The notes beneath the pieces are model-generated. The model was not told the origin of the DNA. It ran no database searches and saw nothing but the letters and a program-made list of their open reading frames with translations. A stretch of DNA of 27,228 nt, taken from contig CAYZLR010000044.1 of the NCBI GenBank assembly GCA_964479275.1, positions 1-27,228 of the forward strand. Direction: 5' to 3'. The position numbers were made by a program, and so were the translations under genes. Below, in pieces: positions 6,255 through 15,400 of this stretch. The first letter of the stretch is position 1. Every line of letters begins with the position of its first letter. This DNA is from CALLPQ01 sp964479275 (GTDB taxonomy: Bacteria; Pseudomonadota; Alphaproteobacteria; Caulobacterales; Parvularculaceae).

Positions 6255-6436
6255 CTCATTTTGAGCTTGTCTCCCTTGTGACAAATTCGATGATGAATAC
6301 TGCGAACATGTTCATGCACCTTTTTGCCATCGTCTCAGTTTATGTCCTTGCCGCTTATGTCTTTGCTCACCGGATTTCGACGCGCATGTGTAGGTTGGTC
6401 GCTCCATTCGTTATTCAAGTGTGTCACTTTACTTAA
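6251..6436 (+). CDS. Short membrane protein, probably 3'-truncated gene
   Basis: The ATG at 6251 overlaps the preceding stop (ATGA), the spacing seen throughout this operon, which argues for a real start. The 61 residues contain one strong membrane segment (MFMHLFAIVSVYVLAAYVFA) followed by HRISTRMCRLV. Comparable proteins normally go on to further membrane helices, but here the frame ends with PFVIQVCHFT and no continuation is obvious in the other frames. I read it as the N-terminal part of a gene that lost its 3' end. It may still be translated. Confidence 0.5.
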   Translation: MTHFELVSLVTNSMMNTANMFMHLFAIVSVYVLAAYVFAHRISTRMCRLVAPFVIQVCHFT

Positions 6437-6840
6437 GGATCAAGCCAAAATCCATTGGCACCAACAGGGCATTTGATACACTTTCAACTCCCGCGAATCG
6501 GGGTTTCTCTATGATGAGGTTACAACCAGATCAGCCTTCCAGCGAAGACATTTTATATTTACATAAAGATTGGTCTCGCTACCGGACTTTTGTCATAGAT
6601 ATCCCGCGCTATTTGGATTAGGCATATTTATAGAAGGTAAGATTAATCGCCTTCATTTTTTTGCATCAATACGCTTTCATTCTAAATGCGATATTGATGG
6701 CAATTACACGTGGCTGGCCATTAAGCTCTAGTGTCTAACTTAATGTGATCAATCTTTTCTTCTTATATCATGTATGGAAACTTCTGCACCGGCTGGCGGC
6801 TTTGAATGAAGAAACACAATGAGCCGATGGGCCGATGGTC
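6437..6840. other. Gene-poor stretch without a convincing coding region
   Basis: No frame here shows a recognisable protein. A 66-codon plus-strand frame (6421-6621) has no family resemblance and is probably chance. The only structures I see are a weak terminator-like hairpin at 6633-6662 and a small direct repeat (GCCGATGG twice, near 6823-6838) just before the ferredoxin stop. The stretch separates the TetR-controlled operon from the core genes. Confidence 0.5.
6633..6662 (+). terminator. Weak intrinsic terminator candidate
   Basis: GAAGGT and GCCTTC form a 6-bp stem with one G-T pair around a 10-base loop, followed after one A by seven T residues. It lies about 200 bp after the last ORF of the DUF2147 operon. 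The stem is short, so efficiency is uncertain. Confidence 0.35.
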
Positions 6841-7161
6841 TCACCCTTGAAACTCTGGAAGGTGGACTTTTAGCCCATCAAGTTCGTCTGACATTGTAAT
6901 TTGACAAGAAAGCCGTGACGTTGATTTTGGTTCTGAAGCAAAATCTAACATTGATTCTTCCATAGCCTCTGGTTTGCCGATCTTTGCCGCCCATGCATCA
7001 TCGACATACACATGGCAGGTTGCGCAAGCGCAGGCACCACCACAGTCAGCATCAATGCCAGGAACCATATTCTTCACCGCGGCTTCCATTACGCTGAGGC
7101 CTTTTTCAGCATCTATCTCATGGCTTGTGCCATTGTGTTCTACAAAGGTAATTTTTGGCAT
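6841..7161 (-). CDS. [2Fe-2S] ferredoxin, adrenodoxin type
   Basis: From the ATG at 7161 the product is 106 residues, the normal length for this family, and begins MPKITFVEHNGTSHEIDAEK. A longer frame back to 7212 adds 17 residues that do not look like ferredoxin. The cluster ligands are Cys40, Cys46 and Cys49 (in CGGACACATC) and Cys86, the CX5CX2C...C pattern of vertebrate/ISC-type ferredoxins; Cys44 is an extra Cys commonly present in alphaproteobacterial members. These proteins pass single electrons to cytochrome P450s or to Fe-S cluster assembly. No P450, reductase or isc gene lies nearby, so the partner is unknown. The gene stands alone and diverges from amgK. Confidence 0.9.
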   Translation of the reverse strand: MPKITFVEHNGTSHEIDAEKGLSVMEAAVKNMVPGIDADCGGACACATCHVYVDDAWAAKIGKPEAMEESMLDFASEPKSTSRLSCQITMSDELDGLKVHLPEFQG

Positions 7162-7212
7162 TGGCAACTCATTTTCAATATTCAAGTAAACGTGAGACGC
7201 GACCTTGTTCAT

Positions 7213-7521
7213 AAATCAAAAGGGGCGTTTTTCTGCTCTCCTATTTAAGCCTCCTGTCAATGATCACAAGAGGCTTGACACTTTTTCGGTCTTATTTGAG
7301 CAAAATTGTGAAGAATTTCGGCAAGGGGGGGCAGTATTTCTGTTGGTAATGTGTGTTTGCAAGTATGAGTTTCGCAAACTAACGACGCAAACCTTGAGTC
7401 TTGGCGGTGAGAATCAGATACAAAATATCGTATAGTGCGCTTTTGTAGGGACTAGCAATGGGGCTGAGACTGGTCTCTAAGATAGGTAATACTATGCCTC
7501 CCAAACACAGGATTTGATATT
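7213..7521. promoter_or_regulatory. Divergent upstream region of ferredoxin and amgK genes
   Basis: No gene is visible in this 309-bp stretch. It holds two perfect -35-like hexamers pointing outward, TGTCAA at 7255-7260 (minus strand TTGACA) and TTGACA at 7275-7280. They are interleaved with an inverted repeat AAGCCTC (7247-7253) / GAGGCTT (7270-7276). No good -10 element follows either hexamer at normal spacing, so promoter assignment is tentative. Confidence 0.3.
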
Positions 7522-8577
7522 TTGCAACGAGATCAATTGATAAACGAATTTCTGAATCAAGCGGGCTGGGGCAGCGCACAAAGAACGGCATTGACCGCCG
7601 ACGCGTCAACCCGGTCTTATGAGCGATTGACCATGCAGGCACGTTCGGCCCTCTTGATGAACGCTCCCCAAGATCTTGATGCGCCCGCTTGCCATTTTGG
7701 CGCAACGCAAAGTGAGCGTGAAGCTTTGGGGTATAATGCCTGCGCCCGTCTCGCGGGCTCGGATATGGGGGCTTTTTGTGCGATAGCCAAAGGTTTGAAA
7801 TTGGCTGGCCTTTCTGCGCCTGAAATATATGATCTTGATGCGGATAATGGCTTGGCAATTATCGAAGATTTTGGTGATGATCTTTACGCCCGTGTCATCC
7901 CGGTGCAAAAAAATGAGCGCCTTCTTTATGAAAATGCAATTGATGTGCTGGCCGCAATCCATGAACAAAACGTCACGCCAAAAGCGCCTTATTTAGCGAT
8001 GGATTATGATACCACTGCTCAATTAGCAGAAATTATGTTGCTTGCTGAGTATTATTGGCGGTTAAAAAAAACGACTCATATGCCTGAGGATCTTCGAGAT
8101 GAATATGTCGAAATCTGGAAGTTGATTTTGTCTGACTTAGAGGTGCCGTCTGTTTTTGTTTTGCGTGATTATCACGCGGAAAATTTGTTGTGGTTACCCG
8201 GGCGTAGCGGGGCTGCACGAACTGGATTGCTCGATTTTCAAGATGGATTGGTGGGACATCAAACCTATGATTTGGTTTCATTGATCGAAGATGCGCGCCG
8301 TGATGTTGATCCGCAAATCGTTACACATTTGAAGGCCTATTTTTGTAACAAAACCGGCATGCCCGGCGAGTGCTTCGCTCATGAATATGGAGTTTTGGGC
8401 GCGCAGCGTAATGCGAAAATTTTGGGGATTTTTGCGAGGCTCGCAATACGCGACTCAAAAATGCAATATCTTGATTTATTGCCGCGTGTTGAGGCTCATT
8501 TTTCACGCAATTTGCAAGTGCCTGAATTGGATAAATTAGCCAGATTTTTCGATCAAAATATGCCGGGTGTATTTTAG
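7522..8577 (+). CDS. amgK: Anomeric sugar kinase AmgK (MurNAc/GlcNAc kinase)
   Basis: This 351-residue aminoglycoside-phosphotransferase-fold kinase has the catalytic loop RDYHAENLL (Asp216, Asn221) and the metal-binding LLDFQDGLVGHQTYDL (Asp238). Together with the directly following murU this identifies AmgK, which phosphorylates the C1 of N-acetylmuramic acid in the peptidoglycan recycling route that bypasses de novo UDP-MurNAc synthesis and can confer fosfomycin tolerance. The start is TTG at 7522 with AGGA at 7509-7512; it fits the family N-terminus (LINEFLNQAGWG). The stop overlaps the murU GTG start by one base. In many alphaproteobacteria tsaE precedes this gene; here there is a divergent ferredoxin gene instead. 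The fold is certain, the substrate follows from the pairing. Confidence 0.87.
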   Translation: MQRDQLINEFLNQAGWGSAQRTALTADASTRSYERLTMQARSALLMNAPQDLDAPACHFGATQSEREALGYNACARLAGSDMGAFCAIAKGLKLAGLSAPEIYDLDADNGLAIIEDFGDDLYARVIPVQKNERLLYENAIDVLAAIHEQNVTPKAPYLAMDYDTTAQLAEIMLLAEYYWRLKKTTHMPEDLRDEYVEIWKLILSDLEVPSVFVLRDYHAENLLWLPGRSGAARTGLLDFQDGLVGHQTYDLVSLIEDARRDVDPQIVTHLKAYFCNKTGMPGECFAHEYGVLGAQRNAKILGIFARLAIRDSKMQYLDLLPRVEAHFSRNLQVPELDKLARFFDQNMPGVF

Positions 8578-9314
8578 TGACTATTGAAATAAAAAAAGCC
8601 ATGGTACTGACTGCGGGCCTTGGCACACGGATGTTACCGCTAACTAAGGATCGCCCAAAACCACTCCTCAAAGTAGGAGAAAAAACGTTATTGAGCCGCG
8701 CATTGGATGAACTTGAGGCCGGCGGCGTTAATGAGGTCATCGTCAATCTTCATTATTGTGCGGATCAGATTGAAGACTATTTGTGTGGTCGTGCGGTTCC
8801 CGAGATAACATATTCTGATGAGCGTGCGCAATTAATGGAGACCGGCGGCGGCCTGAAGCGAGCGGAAAATCTTTTGGGAGAGCGGCCTTTCTTTTCTTGC
8901 AATACAGATGCATTTTTTTATGGACCAAAGTCGGGATTAGCGTGCGAATTGTTGCGCAATGCATGGAGATCTAACATGGAGGCGTTGTTGTTATTAGTGC
9001 CTCTTGATCGAGCAACGGGGTTTGATGGCAATGGTGATTTTCACCTGTATGATGAAGGAAAAATTGTTAAGGCTGGCGATGAACCTGCGCCTTATGCATT
9101 CACTGGTTTGCAAATTTTACACCCAATTTTGCTGGATGATGCGCCAGAAACGCCATTTTCAACGCGTGACTTGTGGAAAAAAGCAGCTTCGAGAAACGCG
9201 CTTTATGGTATGGTCTATCCTTACCACTGGCTACATACGGGAACGCCGCAAGGCATTATAGAGGCGGAAAATCAATTGAAGAGCTTAAAAAATATCTATG
9301 CTGATGAAAAATAG
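8577..9314 (+). CDS. murU: MurNAc-1-phosphate uridylyltransferase MurU
   Basis: The 245-residue product is a sugar-nucleotidyltransferase with the N-terminal signature LTAGLGTRMLPLTKDRPKPL (residues 11-30, including the nucleotide-binding GxGTR and KPL) and NTDAFF in the middle (metal-binding Asp). MurU joins UTP and MurNAc-1-phosphate to give UDP-MurNAc, the step after AmgK. The GTG start at 8577 lies in the amgK stop codon; an internal ATG at 8601 would remove the residues before the nucleotide site and is less likely. Lack of the C-terminal hexapeptide-repeat domain of GlmU fits MurU. addB begins 2 bases after the stop. Confidence 0.88.
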   Translation: MTIEIKKAMVLTAGLGTRMLPLTKDRPKPLLKVGEKTLLSRALDELEAGGVNEVIVNLHYCADQIEDYLCGRAVPEITYSDERAQLMETGGGLKRAENLLGERPFFSCNTDAFFYGPKSGLACELLRNAWRSNMEALLLLVPLDRATGFDGNGDFHLYDEGKIVKAGDEPAPYAFTGLQILHPILLDDAPETPFSTRDLWKKAASRNALYGMVYPYHWLHTGTPQGIIEAENQLKSLKNIYADEK

Positions 9315-9316
9315 AA

Positions 9317-12300
9317 ATGGTAAAACCGATTTTTAACAATCCTTTGCCACGATTTTTTTCAGTACCAGCGGGGCAGCCATTTTTACCAACTTTGGCGCGT
9401 GCCGCTTTAGAGAGCGTTAATCGTGAGCCAATGGCGCTGGCAGAAATGGAAATTTATTTGCCAACCCGCCGAGCGATGCGCGTATTGGCGGATGTTTTCA
9501 TTGCTGAAGCGAAAAATGGTGCGAGTCTCTTGCCGCGTATTCAATCGATTGGCGCTCTCGACGATGATATTGCTTCGTTGCATACGTCTTCTCGTGAGAT
9601 GGGAGAGAGTGTTCCTGGCAATTTGGACTTGCCGCCTGCTATTTCCACTATGGAGCGTCGCCTTGTTTTCGCACATCTCACTGCGCGGCATAATGAAAAA
9701 TTTTCAGGGTCCCAAAACTGGACTGCAGCACTAGGTGCAGCACGTGAGCTTGAGGGCATCCTCGATTCGTTTTATACGGAAGATATTCTTTTCAATGCTT
9801 TGGATGAGATCACACCTGAAAACATTGAACTTGCTGATCATTGGCATGTTTCCCGAGAGTTTTTAAAAATCGTTACCCATGCCTGGCCCCATTATTTACG
9901 AGAACGCGAAATGATGGATCCAACTGCACGGCGCGTGGCGTTGATTCATCGTGCCGCAGACTATTGGATCCAATTACCGCCACAACATCCAGTCATTATT
10001 GCCGGATCTACCGGATCAACGCCTGCTGTGGCCCGGTTGATGGGAATCGCGGCTAATCTCCCAAAAGGGTGTGTGGTCTTGCCAGGCCTTGACGAGGCTC
10101 TTGATGTCGGTGCTTGGCAACAAATGGAGGATGCACATCCACAAGCAGGCCTCTCTGCTTTACTCAAGCGGATAGAAATCGAGCGTGCCGGAGTGCCCTC
10201 ACTATCGGATATAAAGCCAAGCTCTCAGCAGTATGCAAGAAACGAATTATTGTCATTGGCACTACGCCCTGCGAGTGCGACAGATGATTGGTTGGAAAAA
10301 ATTAGTGCGCTCAAACCCGAATTTTGGGATCAATCAATCGATGGGTTATCGCTTGCTGAAGCGGCGAGCGAAGACATAGAAGCGGGGATGATTGCCACCT
10401 TGATTCGACAAGGGATTGAGGAAAAAAATGATACAATTATGCTGGTTACTCCCGATAGAGATTTAAGCCGGCGCGTTATTTCCAAACTCTTGAGGTGGAA
10501 AATCACGGTTGATGATTCCGCCGGGATTCCATTTTCAAATTCAGAGCGGGGTACATTTTTACAACTGGTTGCCAATTGGCTCGAGGATATTTCTAATCCT
10601 GTTTTCTTACTTGCAGTTTTGCGCCACCCGCTTTGCAACACTAATAGCGGCGAGATCTCGCGTGAGCATGCGCTCGCGCTTCTAGATCAAGTGTTGCGTG
10701 GCTTAAAGCCTGCACCTGGTATGGATGGAATACGCGCGAAATTTGATGACCCATTTCATTGTGAAAAAAAAATAGCATTATCGCCGCTTCTCGATTGGTT
10801 AGAAGAAAGCCTGGCGCCACTTTATGAGGTAAAAAAATTAGGTCATGACTTGACTTTTACCCATCTTCTAGAGGCGCATATTAAAGTAGCCGAAGCTCTC
10901 ACTCTAGAAGTCAGCAAGGCCGGAGATGGTGCGCTTGAAAAGGATCATGTTCGCGTTTCAGTTTTGTGGCGGGGCGAGGATGGCATAACCGCTAGTCAAT
11001 TGCTTTATTCAGTGTTGGAGTGTGGGCATTATATTGATACCACTGATCGCTATGCGGATATATTTTCAAAACTTATTAGCGGAGAAGCAGTTCGTAGAAC
11101 TCGTGCAACCCATCCACGTATTGTCATTCTAGGCCCCCTAGAGGCGCGATTGCAGACTGCAGAACAAGTAATTTTAGGCGGTTTGAATGAAGGGAGTTGG
11201 CCGGGCGAGGCCAGTGTTGATGGGTTTTTATCAAGAGGAATGCGCGCTAAAATAGGGCTTCCTTCTCCTGAGAGACGAATAGGATTGGCAGCACACGACT
11301 TTTCTCAACTCGCGGCTGCGCGGCGAGTGACACTCACCAGAAGCATTCGTTCTGGGAATGCACCATCGAAGCCATCACGTTGGATTGTGCGATTAAAGAA
11401 TATCTTGAAATCAAAAAATAAACTGCCAGAAGTCGATATAACCCATAAATTAGAGAGATATCTGGAAGCTTTATCAGAGCCATCTGTAGTCTCCCCGATA
11501 AAAGCGCCCTCGCCCCGCCCACCGATAGAAGCACGCCCGCGCAAAATGTCCGTAACGCGCGTAGAAAAATGGCTGAGAGATCCATATTTTATCTATGGCC
11601 GCTATATCTTAGGCTTGCAAAAACTGGATCGATTTAACGAAGAATTTGGACCGCGGTATATTGGTTCGGTTATCCATACGGCTTTGGAGACTTATACAAA
11701 GGCGCAACTTTCGCAAAAAGAAACACTCTCAATAGAAGAAGCCTTAGCTTCACTGCAAGATAATTTAGCGCGTGAAATTGAACGTACCGCTATTCCCACA
11801 CATCTTGTGGCTTTATGGGGGCCGGCCTTTGAAAAAGCATGTCGTTGGTTTGTAAAATGGAATCATGCGCGGTTACAAGAAGGTCACCCTGTTGTGATTG
11901 AAAAACAAGGAAAATGGGAATTTTCAGTCGATCAGTCCCCTTTTATATTAGAAGCCCGCGCAGACCGGATTGATCTGTTACACGATAATTTGACAGGCGA
12001 AAACGGGCTGGCGATTTATGATTATAAAACCGGAACATTGCCCACCCTCAATCAAAGTAAAACCTTTAGTCCGCAATTGGCGTTAACAGGATTGATCGCG
12101 AGCCACGGCGGTTTTGAAAATGTTCATGCCCAGCATGTCGCCCGTATGGCATTTGTTAAAACGCTGAACAGAAAATCAGATAGTCTTGATATGAGCGATA
12201 AGAAATCAGATTTACTTGTTTCTTTAACGTCAGTCCAAACAGAACTTGCCAAGGCGTTAGAGGGTTTAAGAGAATTGATAAAATCATTTAACGATCCCGA

Positions 12301-12424
12301 AACCCCATACCTTTCACAACCGCGACCAGAATATAGCAATGATTACGGTGACTATGATCATTTGGCGCGGCGAAAAGAGTGGGCAATTCATCAAGATAGC
12401 GGTGATGAGGGAGGGGCTTCTTGA
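9317..12424 (+). CDS. addB: Double-strand break repair protein AddB, alphaproteobacterial type
   Basis: This 1035-residue subunit pairs with AddA in the helicase-nuclease that processes double-strand ends for RecA, the counterpart of RecBCD. The N-terminal 550 residues form an inactive helicase-like part without a Walker A motif (AGSTGSTPAVARLMGIAA is the degenerate P-loop region). The C-terminus carries a RecB-type nuclease domain (LEARADRIDLL, then AIYDYKTGTLP at about residues 895-905). The four Cys residues that hold an Fe-S cluster in Bacillus AddB are absent; the nuclease region has only KACRWF. That is usual for the alphaproteobacterial family. It starts 2 bases after murU, and its stop overlaps the addA start (TGATG), so the subunits are coupled. 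Confidence 0.92.
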   Translation: MVKPIFNNPLPRFFSVPAGQPFLPTLARAALESVNREPMALAEMEIYLPTRRAMRVLADVFIAEAKNGASLLPRIQSIGALDDDIASLHTSSREMGESVPGNLDLPPAISTMERRLVFAHLTARHNEKFSGSQNWTAALGAARELEGILDSFYTEDILFNALDEITPENIELADHWHVSREFLKIVTHAWPHYLREREMMDPTARRVALIHRAADYWIQLPPQHPVIIAGSTGSTPAVARLMGIAANLPKGCVVLPGLDEALDVGAWQQMEDAHPQAGLSALLKRIEIERAGVPSLSDIKPSSQQYARNELLSLALRPASATDDWLEKISALKPEFWDQSIDGLSLAEAASEDIEAGMIATLIRQGIEEKNDTIMLVTPDRDLSRRVISKLLRWKITVDDSAGIPFSNSERGTFLQLVANWLEDISNPVFLLAVLRHPLCNTNSGEISREHALALLDQVLRGLKPAPGMDGIRAKFDDPFHCEKKIALSPLLDWLEESLAPLYEVKKLGHDLTFTHLLEAHIKVAEALTLEVSKAGDGALEKDHVRVSVLWRGEDGITASQLLYSVLECGHYIDTTDRYADIFSKLISGEAVRRTRATHPRIVILGPLEARLQTAEQVILGGLNEGSWPGEASVDGFLSRGMRAKIGLPSPERRIGLAAHDFSQLAAARRVTLTRSIRSGNAPSKPSRWIVRLKNILKSKNKLPEVDITHKLERYLEALSEPSVVSPIKAPSPRPPIEARPRKMSVTRVEKWLRDPYFIYGRYILGLQKLDRFNEEFGPRYIGSVIHTALETYTKAQLSQKETLSIEEALASLQDNLAREIERTAIPTHLVALWGPAFEKACRWFVKWNHARLQEGHPVVIEKQGKWEFSVDQSPFILEARADRIDLLHDNLTGENGLAIYDYKTGTLPTLNQSKTFSPQLALTGLIASHGGFENVHAQHVARMAFVKTLNRKSDSLDMSDKKSDLLVSLTSVQTELAKALEGLRELIKSFNDPETPYLSQPRPEYSNDYGDYDHLARRKEWAIHQDSGDEGGAS

Positions 12425-15400
12425 TGACACCGTTTGAGCAAACAATTTTGCACCAAAATCAGGCTGCTGATCCGTCTATTTCTGCGTGGGTCGGCGCTAA
12501 CGCTGGATCTGGAAAGACGCGTGTGCTGACTAATAGGGTGGCAAGGCTTTTGCTTGGCGGCGCAGACCCATCAAGAATATTGTGTATCACTTATACGAAG
12601 GCCGCTGCTGCGGAAATGGGTGAACGCTTGTTTGATCTTCTAGGCGAGTGGGCATTGATGGGGGATGACGCACTCACTCAAAAACTCAGAGAACTTGAGG
12701 GTAACAAAGCTACACCGCGAACTGGCGCGCAATTATCTGGGGCGCGTCAATTATTCGCTCGGGCATTAGAGACGCCTGGCGGCCTGAAGATACAGACAAT
12801 TCATGCTTTTTGTGCCCAGGTGTTGCGGCGCTTTCCAATAGAGGCGGGCGTTCCTCCTGGATTTCATGAGTTAGATGAAGGTGAAGCAACAGCATTAGTT
12901 CAGCGTGCTATCGTTCAGACAATTCACCTAACCCGAAATCATCTAAAAGAGAATGTGCAGGAAAAAGATCAACGTGTTGCCCTAAACCAAGCATTTATGC
13001 ATTTGTGTAATCGTTACGGTGCACAAAAGTTGCCTGAAATGATTCAGTCCTATATTCGCGAACGGCACAAAATTGAATTTTGTAGTCAGTCGTTTGACGG
13101 TGATGATCCAATGATTGAAGCGTTTGCAAGTGCTCATGGTCTAACGCCTGGGCTAACGCAACATGATATTATTGAAACCACGCTGGCTCATATAAATATG
13201 ACACAAATGATGTCTATTGCTGAAGCTTTGAGTGCAGGGGGTAAAATTGCTCAAGAAAACAGCATACTGATCGCGCAAGCTGCGCAGATGAAAGAGCCTG
13301 AGGCTATTTACAATAAGTTACTGAGTTTTTTCCTGACCCAAGAAGGAGAGAAACGGGTTCGCTTAACGGATGCTAAAGTGCGAAAATCCTATCCTGATTT
13401 GGAAACCCAGTTATTTACTCTACAAGATATTTTTTTTGAGGCCCGCGAAAAATGCAGATCTTTAGCGATCTATGTTGATACAAAACATTGGCTATTATGG
13501 GGGCGCTTTGTTTGGGAGCAATATGAAAAATTGAAATGGTCACAAGGTGCCCTTGATTTTGATGATCTTGTGATGCGTACAAAGTATTTATTTGCCCATG
13601 GAGCTGCCGCGACGCAGTGGGTGATGTATAAGCTTGATCATGGGTTAGAGCATATTCTGATTGATGAAGCGCAAGATACGAGTCCTGGTCAATGGGATGT
13701 GATTGAGCGACCTCTAGAAGAATTTATTGCTGGCGAGGGTGCCCGGGAAAAGCATCGATCTTTCTTTGTCGTGGGGGATGAAAAGCAATCGATTTATTCT
13801 TTTCAAGGGGCAGATACGGCTTTGTTTAACGAAAAGCGAAGTGATATTGGGAAAAAGATTGAGAGTGTTTCGCCATTCCGTGAAATTCCTCTGACATTAT
13901 CCTTTCGTTCAACAGCGCCCGTTTTACAATTTGTCGATGCAGCTTTTGCTCAAAGAGCCGTTATCGAAGGGTTGGGCGATGTCATCCCTCTGACCCACCA
14001 AGTGCACCGCATTGCCGATGCCGGCGTGGTTGAGGTTTGGCCGCAAACACCAAAACCTGATAAAGTTAAAGCCTTGCCGTGGGACACGCCAGTTGATCAA
14101 AAACCTGAAGAAAATCCCGAACGTTTATTATGCGATACAATAGCAGAAAAAATTAGCGGCTGGCTGAGCGAAGAAGGAGAGGTTTTGCCATCCCAACAGC
14201 GCAAAATCGTTGCGGGTGATATTATTATCCTGGTGCAAAGCCGTGGGGGGCTTTTTTATCAGATGATTAAATCTTTAACGCAATGTGAGGTGCCTGTTGC
14301 GGGGGCTGATCGTTTAAAGCCGCTTGATGATATTGCCGTTCAAGATTTATTATCCTATGGGCGGTGGGCTTTGATGCCGGAAGATGATCTTTCTTTAGGA
14401 GAAATTTTAAAGAGTCCGCTTTTTGGTTTTGATGATGAAGATTTGTTTGCCCTTTCATATCAACGAAAGACCAGTTTGTGGATGGCTCTTCGCAAGCGTC
14501 AAGGAGAGCGGAAAAAATGGAAACACGCTGTTGAGGAAATGCAAGCCGCTCGTAAGATTGCTTTGCATCAGGGGGCGTATGATTTTTATTCGAGTGTTTT
14601 GGATACAGAAAACCGGGCTCGAAATGTTAAAACTGGCAGGCAAAGATTTTATGGTCGTTTGGGCCGCGCTTGCGAAGATATTCTTGATGCATTTATGGCC
14701 CAATCCCTCGAGTTCGAAGCAAAAAACCCAAGAAATTTACAAGGTTTTATCAGCTGGTTTGAGCAAAATGATGGTGATATCAAACGAGAGCTTGACCAAG
14801 AATCTCATGCTGTGCGGATTATGACTATTCATGGTGTAAAAGGATTGGAGGGCAATATTGTCTTTCTCCTTGATGCACATCGAAAACCGAATTTGAATAA
14901 CAAGCAATCTTTGTTCTATGTTGATCATGATGATGACAGTTTAAGTCAGCGCGGTTTTAGAAAAATCCCAATCATTTCAGAGAGCAAAGAGTCTCATAAT
15001 CTTTCGATCCAAGCTGCAAAAACTGAAAATAAACGATTGGCCTACGAAGAATATAGGCGGTTATTTTATGTGGCCGCCACGAGGGCGCGAGATCGTCTCT
15101 ATGTGTGCGGGATTGAAACGAGCAAACCCAAGAAAGATGAAGACTTCAATTGTGATCATTGGCATCAACTTTCTCAAGATGCTATGGTGCACTTGAAGGA
15201 AACTGGCGCTGAGATTGAATCCTTGTCTGGGTTCCCCTGGGAGGGGAGCGGCTATCGGTTGCAATGCGAGCAGATAGGCACTCCAGAATCTGAGAAAGTA
15301 CCCATGAATGATGTAGCCCAAATTCCAGATGCGAATGGCAAAGTTGATAATCATAACGAGCATCTTGATTGGTTATTTTGTGACTGTGCGGATGAAAAAC

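Noticed and set aside
6421..6621. 66-codon plus-strand ORF after the truncated membrane gene
   Set aside because: No recognisable motif, no ribosome site and an overlap with the previous ORF; kept only as part of the gene-poor stretch.
7247..7280. Interleaved inverted repeats with two outward TTGACA hexamers
   Set aside because: Attractive as a divergent promoter, but no -10 element fits either hexamer at 15-19 bp spacing and both starts are at odd distances; not strong enough for a separate finding.
7379..7968. Minus-strand ORFs antisense to amgK (7379-7858 and 7606-7968)
   Set aside because: Shadow frames of a clear kinase gene; no domain pattern.
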